DNA of 6,985 nt from Gammaproteobacteria bacterium (GTDB lineage Bacteria > Pseudomonadota > Gammaproteobacteria > Steroidobacterales > Steroidobacteraceae), in assembly GCA_005877965.1 (NCBI GenBank), contig VBNP01000161.1, forward strand, positions 1 to 6,985, in the 5' to 3' direction. The notes under the pieces were generated by a model that was not told where the DNA came from, made no database searches, and worked only from the letters and a program-made list of their open reading frames with translations. Numbering within the stretch: position 1 is the stretch's first letter; the number at the start of each line of letters is the position of its first letter. The translations under genes and the position numbers were made by a program. Shown here one piece after another: positions 1-4,221 of the stretch.

Positions 1-389
1 CAGGTGCCGATCAGCACCAGAAACTCGGCGCTGCGCGAGCGCAGCGGGTTGCGGGCATACGGCGGCTGGTCGGACTTTTCGGACTGCGGGTCCTTCAGCA
101 ACCCATCGTGACCGGCGATGCGCGCGAGCATGTCGGGGGTGCGCCGCACCACGTAGACCGGGGACTTGCGCCACACGGTGGTCGTCATCTGGCCCGGCTC
201 GAGCTTGGCGAGGTCGAGCTCGGTGGGGGCGCCCTGGGCCCGGGCACGCTCGGAAGGGCTCCAGGACTCGATGAATGGCACCGCCGCGAGCACCGTGCCG
301 ACCGCGCCGGTGGCGATCGTCGCTCGGGTGAGGAACTTGCGTCGGCTCAGGTCGACTTCATCCTCGGCGACGACTGCGTGATCCGCCAT
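1..389 (-). CDS. petA: Ubiquinol-cytochrome c reductase iron-sulfur (Rieske) subunit, N-terminal part, truncated by window edge
   Basis: This is the Rieske [2Fe-2S] subunit of the cytochrome bc1 complex, which passes electrons from ubiquinol to cytochrome c1 on the periplasmic face of the inner membrane. The start is the ATG at 389-387, with a GGAGAG ribosome site at 402-397. There are 129 full codons. Residues 15-20 read SRRKFL, the twin-arginine motif usual for bacterial Rieske proteins. A hydrophobic anchor follows at about residues 23-40. The soluble part ends with the strand LVLIGT, and the last partial codon begins TG. That fits the first Cys of the C-T-H-L-G-C cluster box expected next, so the cluster-binding residues lie outside the window. 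In related bacteria cytochrome b and c1 genes follow downstream, which here would be to the left. It is divergent from the DegS-like gene. The identification is firm despite truncation. Confidence 0.93.
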   Translation of the reverse strand, partial: MADHAVVAEDEVDLSRRKFLTRATIATGAVGTVLAAVPFIESWSPSERARAQGAPTELDLAKLEPGQMTTTVWRKSPVYVVRRTPDMLARIAGHDGLLKDPQSEKSDQPPYARNPLRSRSAEFLVLIGT

Positions 390-478
390 CCAACCGCTCT
401 CCACTCTCGTTCGCGTCGCACCGCCGCGCGGACGACTGAAGCGCGCGGCGCGATTTCGTACCTTGCGGGGGGCGGCGC

Positions 479-484
479 ATTATA
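479..484 (-). promoter_or_regulatory. Candidate -10 element (TATAAT) for the Rieske/bc1 operon
   Basis: On the minus strand a perfect TATAAT hexamer lies in the divergent spacer, preceded by TGTG. It would give a 5' leader of roughly 80 nucleotides before the Rieske ATG. No convincing -35 hexamer stands 16-18 bases upstream, so this is a -10 match only. The 390-550 spacer holds no gene. I found no good sigma70 pair for the rightward DegS gene in it. Confidence 0.45.
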
Positions 485-550
485 CACAAACGAACACCCC
501 CTTCCGGGCGCGCCACCTGCGGTGCGCACGCGAGGGTTTTCCCGGAGTTT

Positions 551-1690
551 ATGATGCTCAAGCGCTTAGGAAGCGCATTGATTTTCGTGGCCGGATCGGT
601 CGTGGGAGGACTGGCACTCGCCTTCCTGATCATCGCGCTGCGCCCGGATCTGATTCGCGGCTCGACCCGCCCGCCGGGACCGGCGCTGCCGGCCGCCGAC
701 CGCGCGCTCCCGGCGCAGGAGCGTGCCACCTACGCGGCCGCCGTGCAGCGCGCCGCGCCGGCCGTAGTCAACATCTACACGGCGCGCCTGGTGACCGAGC
801 GGGTGGCGCCCTCGCTCGGGGAGCTGTTCGGGGACTACATGCCGCGCTACCGGCAGCGCATCGAGCGCAGCCTCGGCTCCGGTGTGATCGTCGATGAAGG
901 CGGTCACATCGTCACCAATCAGCACGTCATCGCCAACGCCGACTCGATCATGGTGGCGCTCGCCGACGGCCGGGTGGCGGAGGCGCACATCGTCGGCCGC
1001 GATCCGGACACCGACCTGGCGGTGCTGAAGATCGATCTCAAGCCCCTGCCGGTGGCGGCCTTCGGGCGCTCCGACCAGCTTCAGGTCGGCGACGTCGTGC
1101 TCGCGATCGGCAATCCCATCGGCCTGTCGCACACCGTCACTCACGGGATCGTGAGCGCGACGAGCCGCCAGCAGCTCGGGATCGCCCCGCTCGAGGACTT
1201 CATCCAGACCGATGCACCGATCAACTTCGGCAACTCGGGCGGCGCGCTCATCGACTCCAGCGGCGCTCTGATCGGCATCAACACCGCCATCGTCGCCAAG
1301 AACATGGGCGTCGAGGGCATCGGCTTCGCCATCCCGGTGAACATGGTGCGCGGGGTGATGGCCGACATCATCGCGCACGGCCGGGTGATCCGCGGCTGGA
1401 TCGGCATCGTCCCGCGGGACCTCTCGGAAGAGCAGGCCCGGCAGTGGGGGCTCACCCAGGCCGCCGTGCTCATCGACAACCTGTACGTGGGCAGTCCCGC
1501 TCAGCAGGCGGGGCTGCAGCCGGGCGACCTGCTGCTCGCGATCGACGGGGCGCCGCCGAGCAGCGCGCAGGACGCGCTCGTACGCATCGCCGGCCACAAG
1601 CCCGGGAGCGGCATCGTGCTGCGCGGACTGCGCGGCCGGCGCGTGTTTGAAGTGCGGGCGCAGGTGGGCGAGCGCCCGCGCAGCGGGTAG
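551..1690 (+). CDS. DegS/AlgW-like membrane-anchored periplasmic serine endoprotease (HtrA family, one PDZ domain)
   Basis: This HtrA-family trypsin-like protease of 379 residues probably senses misfolded outer-membrane proteins and cleaves an anti-sigma factor (RseA/MucA type), as DegS and AlgW do. Residues about 8-30 form one uncleaved membrane segment, which places the protease in the periplasm. The catalytic triad is visible: His125 in TNQHVI, Asp155 in TDLAVLKI and Ser229 in GNSGGAL. The spacing is close to that of E. coli DegS. The stretch EGIGFAIPVNM and the VIRGWIGI strand lead into a single PDZ domain at about 282-372, with SPAQQAGLQPGD inside it. One PDZ and a membrane anchor favour DegS/AlgW over DegP/DegQ. 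ATG at 551 is directly followed by ATG at 554. GGAG at 544-547 is better spaced for the second, so the start may be 554. The 6-phosphogluconolactonase gene follows after 9 bases. The exact orthologue name is not certain, so no symbol is given. Confidence 0.92.
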   Translation: MMLKRLGSALIFVAGSVVGGLALAFLIIALRPDLIRGSTRPPGPALPAADRALPAQERATYAAAVQRAAPAVVNIYTARLVTERVAPSLGELFGDYMPRYRQRIERSLGSGVIVDEGGHIVTNQHVIANADSIMVALADGRVAEAHIVGRDPDTDLAVLKIDLKPLPVAAFGRSDQLQVGDVVLAIGNPIGLSHTVTHGIVSATSRQQLGIAPLEDFIQTDAPINFGNSGGALIDSSGALIGINTAIVAKNMGVEGIGFAIPVNMVRGVMADIIAHGRVIRGWIGIVPRDLSEEQARQWGLTQAAVLIDNLYVGSPAQQAGLQPGDLLLAIDGAPPSSAQDALVRIAGHKPGSGIVLRGLRGRRVFEVRAQVGERPRSG

Positions 1691-1699
1691 CCAGTCCTC

Positions 1700-2371
1700 A
1701 TGATCACCCTCACCACGCGCCGCTTCCCCTCGCGCGCTGCGCTCGATGCGGCCCTCGGGCAGCGCCTCGGGCAGGCGATCGGCGCGACCGGCGCCTCGGC
1801 CATCATGCTCTCCGGGGGCACCACGCCGCTGCCGGCGTATCGGGCGCTGGCGCGGGGTCCGCTGCCTCACGATCGGTTGCACATCCTGTTCTCCGACGAT
1901 CGCTATGTGCCGTGGGATTCGGACGCCAGCAACTATCACCAGGCGCGCCCGCTTCTGGATGCGCTCGCGCTGCCGCCGGGCGCGGTGGCGCGCGTGCGCA
2001 CCGAGCTGCCGCTCGAAGAGGCGGCGGCGGACTATGAGCGGCAGCTCGCGGCGCTGTTGGATTCCGGCGTGCGCATCGGCCTGGGGCTCCTCGGGCTGGG
2101 CGCCGACGGTCACACCGCGTCCCTGTTTGGTGCGCCGGACCTGGAACGCGCGCGCGGGCATCTCGCGATCGCCGTGCACCGCCCGGACGGCATGTCGGCG
2201 GTGAGCGTGACGCCGGAGTTGCTGGCGCGCGTCGCGGAGCCGGTGTTCGTGGTCGCCGGGAGCGGCAAGGAGGATGCGGTGCGTGCACTCCTCGCACAGG
2301 ATCCGGGGCTGACGGCCTGGCGCGCCGTTGAGGCTTGCCCTCGGGCGGAGCTGTGGGTGTGCGCTCACTGA
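1700..2371 (+). CDS. pgl: 6-phosphogluconolactonase
   Basis: This cytosolic enzyme hydrolyses 6-phosphoglucono-delta-lactone to 6-phosphogluconate, the step after glucose-6-phosphate dehydrogenase in the oxidative pentose phosphate and Entner-Doudoroff routes. The 223 residues match the usual length of the DevB-type family. Family motifs appear in order: SGGTTP (38-43), the phosphosugar-binding loop; DDRYVP (66-71); LGADGHTASLF (about 133-143) with the conserved Asp and His; and a C-terminal VAGSGKEDAV segment (about 185-194). The ATG at 1700 begins 9 bases after the protease stop. No clear Shine-Dalgarno lies in that gap, so translation may depend on coupling with the protease gene. No zwf, edd or glk lies in the window, so the gene is away from its common partners. 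It ends with TGA at 2369-2371. Confidence 0.93.
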   Translation: MITLTTRRFPSRAALDAALGQRLGQAIGATGASAIMLSGGTTPLPAYRALARGPLPHDRLHILFSDDRYVPWDSDASNYHQARPLLDALALPPGAVARVRTELPLEEAAADYERQLAALLDSGVRIGLGLLGLGADGHTASLFGAPDLERARGHLAIAVHRPDGMSAVSVTPELLARVAEPVFVVAGSGKEDAVRALLAQDPGLTAWRAVEACPRAELWVCAH

Positions 2372-2396
2372 CGTCGCAGATCTGGTGTCGTATCCT
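2368..2396 (+). promoter_or_regulatory. Candidate sigma70 promoter for the oxygenase pair
   Basis: CTGACG at 2368-2373 (4/6 to TTGACA) and TATCCT at 2391-2396 (4/6 to TATAAT) are separated by exactly 17 bases. The -35 overlaps the pgl stop codon. Transcription would begin near 2403, only a few bases before the ATG at 2410 and about 95 bases before the first oxygenase gene. Moderate matches like these occur by chance. Confidence 0.35.
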
Positions 2397-2409
2397 CGTC
2401 GGTCGCAAC

Positions 2410-2502
2410 ATGGCGAGCCTCACTGATCTCAGAGCGCGGATCGCGGATACCCTCGAAGGAGCCTCCGGGCGGTCGCGGGCGAGCACGGCGGAGCCAGGAT
2501 GA
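2410..2502 (+). CDS. Possible 30-codon leader ORF overlapping the first oxygenase gene
   Basis: An ATG at 2410 opens a 30-residue frame that begins MASLTDLRARIADTL and stops at TGA 2500-2502. That stop forms an ATGA overlap with the next gene's start. No Shine-Dalgarno precedes it, but the candidate promoter just upstream would leave it almost leaderless. The N-terminal half could form an amphipathic helix. I recognise no family. It could be a translated leader that couples translation to the oxygenase gene, or a chance ORF. The downstream gene has its own good ribosome site, so coupling is not needed. Confidence 0.2.
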   Translation: MASLTDLRARIADTLEGASGRSRASTAEPG

Positions 2503-3170
2503 GCAGCCCCGCGCCGCACGTGGTGCCGATCTTCGCGACGCCCTTCGGTGTCGTGACCGTTCCGGAGGCGCAAGCCCTGAATCCCGTGCTCGCGGCGCTG
2601 TTCCTCGAGCGCGCGAGCCGCGAGTCGGGGGCTCCGGACGCCTCGTCCGGCGCGCTCGCTTTCCGCAGCAAGGATGACCTGCTCGACTCGCCCGAGGAGC
2701 CGCTGCGGACGGCGATCGGCGGAATCGTCTCGGGAGTGAGCGCGGTCGCAGCCTCGATCAGCGACTTCAGCGCCGAGCAGTTCGCGGCGCTGCGACTGCA
2801 GGCGCGCGCCTGGTTCACGATCGTCAGGCCCAACGCCTGCGTGCCGCCGACCACCTACCCGAACAGCTCCTGGCTCGGCGTGTACTGCGTCGCGGCTCCG
2901 CCGCCGTCCGACTCGCGCTTCGACAGCGGCATGCTGCGACTGCACGAGTGCCGCCCCGGGACCAGCTTTCAGGACGCCACCTACGGCGGCCTGCGACTCC
3001 CCTACCGGCCGAGCCACTGCAACTGGCGGCCTGTCCCCGGACAGATGGCCGTGTTCCCTGCCGCCATCACGCACGAGATCGCGATGGTGCGCGCCGGCGG
3101 CCAGCTCGTGATCGTGAGCGTGCGGGTGCGCTTCGTCGGCTCCGAGCAGGCCTGGATGCCGCCGTGGTGA
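2499..3170 (+). CDS. Putative 2OG-Fe(II) oxygenase-family protein, likely catalytically inactive paralogue
   Basis: The protein has 223 residues and starts at ATG 2499 with GGAG at 2490-2493. It resembles the next gene along its whole length: the VPIFATPFG opening, RAWFTIVR (103-110), SSWLGVYCV (123-131), SGMLRLHECRP (143-153), PGQMAVFPAAITHEI (180-194) and the final strand. These follow the layout of the putative 2OG-Fe(II) oxygenase family (TIGR02466/PF13759 type), a double-stranded beta-helix fold. Aligned with its neighbour, the H-x-H pair is replaced by Thr118 and Tyr120. The distal His192 is kept. The Arg expected to bind the 2-oxoglutarate carboxylate is Gln202. Two of the three presumed metal ligands are missing, so iron-dependent catalysis is unlikely. 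The frame is intact, which argues for a retained pseudoenzyme role, perhaps as a partner of the next gene product. No signal peptide is seen, so it is probably cytosolic. Family assignment is from remembered motifs. Confidence 0.68.
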   Translation: MSSPAPHVVPIFATPFGVVTVPEAQALNPVLAALFLERASRESGAPDASSGALAFRSKDDLLDSPEEPLRTAIGGIVSGVSAVAASISDFSAEQFAALRLQARAWFTIVRPNACVPPTTYPNSSWLGVYCVAAPPPSDSRFDSGMLRLHECRPGTSFQDATYGGLRLPYRPSHCNWRPVPGQMAVFPAAITHEIAMVRAGGQLVIVSVRVRFVGSEQAWMPPW

Positions 3171-3814
3171 GCCCGACCGTCACGCTGAGTCCGATATTCG
3201 CAGTCCCGCTCGGCGAGGCGCGGCTCGCGCGGTGCGAGCGGTTGAACCGTGAGCTCGAGGCGCTGTTTCTCGCCCGCGAGAACGACGAGCACCGCAATCC
3301 CATGCCGAGCCACATCCCACAGGACGAGGTATTCGAGAGCCGCTTCAACCTGTTTCGCTGGCCGGAGGCCTGTGTGCAGGAGCTGCGCAGCTTCATGCTC
3401 GATACGGTCGCGCAAACGGTGCTCCGGGCGACGACGCTGCGCGCCGAGGACCTCACGCGCCTCAAGTTTCACAACCACACCTGGTTCCACATCACCCGCC
3501 ACGCCGGATCTTTCGTGTCCCACAACCACCCGATGGCCTCCTGGTCGGCGGTCTACTGCGTGAGAGCCGGCGAAGTCCCCGCCGATCGACCTGGCAGCGG
3601 CGTCCTCCGGCTCTTCGACCCGCGCCCGGGTGCCAACGCGTACCGCGACCCGGCGAACGAGCGCCTCCACGATATTTTCGGAATGAAGTCGATCGAGCTA
3701 CGCCTCGTCGAGGGTCAGATCGTGGTCTTCCCTTCCTACCTCTTTCACGACGTTGCCCCCTATTACGGCGCAGGCACGCGCATCACGGTCGCCACCAATT
3801 GCTGGTTTGCGTGA
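3167..3814 (+). CDS. Putative 2OG-Fe(II) oxygenase (TIGR02466/PF13759-like), active-site residues present
   Basis: This is a likely non-heme iron, 2-oxoglutarate-dependent oxygenase with unknown substrate. From the GTG at 3167 it has 215 residues. Key features are HTWFHITRHAG (104-114), SHNHP (118-122) with His119-x-His121, WSAVYCV (126-132), GVLRLFDPRPG (145-155), EGQIVVFPSYLFHDV (182-196) with His194, and RITVATNCW (205-213) with Arg205. These fit the family pattern of H-x-H, distal His, and an Arg for the 2-oxoglutarate carboxylate. The ligand roles are inferred from the family. The frame stays open upstream to an ATG at 2948, but that part overlaps the first paralogue. The GTGA at 3167-3170 gives a 4-base overlap with the upstream stop, and homology begins right after it. 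A second in-frame GTG at 3164 is the alternative. The two genes are a tandem duplication and probably translationally coupled. Confidence 0.75.
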   Translation: MSPTVTLSPIFAVPLGEARLARCERLNRELEALFLARENDEHRNPMPSHIPQDEVFESRFNLFRWPEACVQELRSFMLDTVAQTVLRATTLRAEDLTRLKFHNHTWFHITRHAGSFVSHNHPMASWSAVYCVRAGEVPADRPGSGVLRLFDPRPGANAYRDPANERLHDIFGMKSIELRLVEGQIVVFPSYLFHDVAPYYGAGTRITVATNCWFA

Positions 3815-3833
3815 GGAACTGGCCTTATCCGTG

Positions 3834-4001
3834 ATGGACCCACCTCTGCGGTGCGACCAAGCGGCATTTTCGCGCGACGAAGCGAGCTCCTGGCGTCACG
3901 AGCGGCCGTCCTCGTGGGACGAAGCGTCATTTTCGCGTCACGAGCGGGCATTTTCGCGTGACGAAGCTGCCTTCTCGAGTGATAATACTCGGGGGCGCTA
4001 A
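3834..4001 (+). CDS. Possible small heptad-repeat protein (55 codons)
   Basis: The ATG at 3834 opens a frame ending at TAA 3999-4001, and an in-frame GTG at 3831 is an alternative. Its centre is six tandem heptads with consensus E-[A/R]-x-F-S-R-[D/H], alternating EA..H and ER..D types, then a short tail NTRGR. A GAGGA at 3813-3817 overlaps the oxygenase stop codon but stands 13-16 bases from these starts, which is longer than ideal. In favour of coding, the sixth heptad (3963-3983) differs from the consensus at five codons, and four of those changes are synonymous at the third position. Against it, any 21-bp tandem repeat keeps its frame open automatically and the product is short. I recognise no family. 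It could be a charged, Phe/Trp-containing repeat peptide co-expressed with the oxygenases, or non-coding repeats. Confidence 0.3.
   Translation: MDPPLRCDQAAFSRDEASSWRHERPSSWDEASFSRHERAFSRDEAAFSSDNTRGR
3858..3983 (+). repeat. Six tandem copies of a degenerate 21-bp unit
   Basis: The repeat begins every 21 bases at 3858, 3879, 3900, 3921, 3942 and 3963 with no insertion or deletion. The core is close to TTTTCGCGTSACGAAGCG. Copies 1, 4, 5 and 6 are the most alike, while 2 and 3 are diverged in the middle. Copies alternate between GACGAAGCG-type and CACGAGCGG-type junctions, giving a 42-bp higher-order period (3879-3920 against 3921-3962, about 30 of 42 identical). Many units carry an imperfect dyad, TTCG-N5-CGAA, clearest at 3869-3881 and 3953-3965. 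A 21-bp period is two helical turns, so protein sites would lie on one face of the DNA. It may be a coding repeat, an operator array, or both. Confidence 0.85.
3958..3986 (+). promoter_or_regulatory. Candidate sigma70 promoter inside the last repeat, upstream of the TonB receptor
   Basis: GTGACG at 3958-3963 (4/6 to TTGACA) is followed after 17 bases by GATAAT at 3981-3986 (5/6 to TATAAT). The -35 falls within the 21-bp repeat array and the -10 sits at its end. A start near 3993 would give a leader of about 230 nucleotides for the receptor gene. If real, proteins bound to the repeats could control it. This is a motif-level call. Confidence 0.35.
3974..3993. promoter_or_regulatory. Inverted repeat flanking the GATAAT hexamer
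   Basis: Arms CTCGAGT (3974-3980) and ACTCGGG (3987-3993) pair over seven bases with one G-T wobble and enclose exactly the six bases GATAAT. In DNA this would be an operator-like dyad centred on the candidate -10. In RNA it would be a short hairpin. No T-run follows, so it is not a standard intrinsic terminator. Confidence 0.4.
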
Positions 4002-4088
4002 TTAAGATTGGTATGTTGCGCCGACGATACAAAAAGTTCGCAGACCCTAACTTGGGAGTGAAAGCCCTGCCCCGGCGCTCGGATTCCT

Positions 4089-4117
4089 TTGCACGCGCCA
4101 GCTCCCCTGTGTAGCAT
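4089..4117 (+). promoter_or_regulatory. Alternative candidate sigma70 promoter for the TonB receptor
   Basis: TTGCAC at 4089-4094 and TAGCAT at 4112-4117 are separated by 17 bases. Matches to consensus are 3/6 and 4/6. The leader to the ATG at 4222 would be about 100 nucleotides. It is weaker than the upstream candidate at 3958-3986. Both could be used, or neither. Confidence 0.25.
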
Positions 4118-4207
4118 TTAAGCAATAGCTGACGCGGCGGGTTCGCCGCAGCCTCCTGTGCTCGAGGGCTCATGCCATCGGCGCGAACACAACCATATTC
4201 GCCTTCA

Positions 4208-4213
4208 GGGGAG
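4208..4213 (+). promoter_or_regulatory. Ribosome binding site of the TonB receptor
   Basis: GGGGAG stands eight bases before the ATG at 4222. This is strong for the window and fixes the receptor start just before a clear signal peptide. Confidence 0.75.
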
Positions 4214-4221
4214 TGAAACGA

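Larger units (their letters stand above)
3815..4221 (+). other. Intergenic region between the oxygenase pair and the TonB receptor
   Basis: This 407-base stretch holds no gene of recognisable family. It contains a short ORF with 21-bp repeats (3834-4001), a small dyad around GATAAT (3974-3993), two candidate promoters and the ribosome site of the receptor gene. From about 3984 to 4050 it is more AT-rich than the flanking genes, as expected for regulatory DNA. I see no tRNA, no riboswitch I can name, and no intrinsic terminator with a T-run after the oxygenase genes. Confidence 0.6.

Noticed and set aside
566..2368. A 600-codon open frame on the minus strand across the protease and pgl genes
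   Set aside because: It is antisense to two clearly recognised genes, its composition is Arg/His/Gly/Ala-rich low complexity typical of GC-rich shadow frames, and it shows no domain.
1803..3074. A 423-codon minus-strand frame spanning pgl and the first oxygenase gene
   Set aside because: It crosses two unrelated genes, has Arg/Pro-rich content and no motif. A shadow of high-GC coding.
2948..3166. A 73-codon N-terminal extension of the second oxygenase
   Set aside because: It overlaps the well-supported first paralogue in another frame, is Arg/Pro/Ala-rich, and homology between the copies begins just after the GTG at 3167.
3858..3983. CRISPR array
   Set aside because: Units are directly adjacent with no unique spacers, and 21 bp is the whole period.
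4134..4149. GCGGCG/CGCCGC stem with a GGTT loop as a terminator
   Set aside because: The stem is good but no T-run follows, and it lies within the receptor's probable leader. It might be a leader hairpin, but nothing else supports a function.
3763..4173. A 136-codon minus-strand frame running through the 21-bp repeats
   Set aside because: It lacks a Shine-Dalgarno, overlaps the end of the second oxygenase gene, and the repeat-to-repeat changes fall at synonymous third positions of the plus frame, not of this one.
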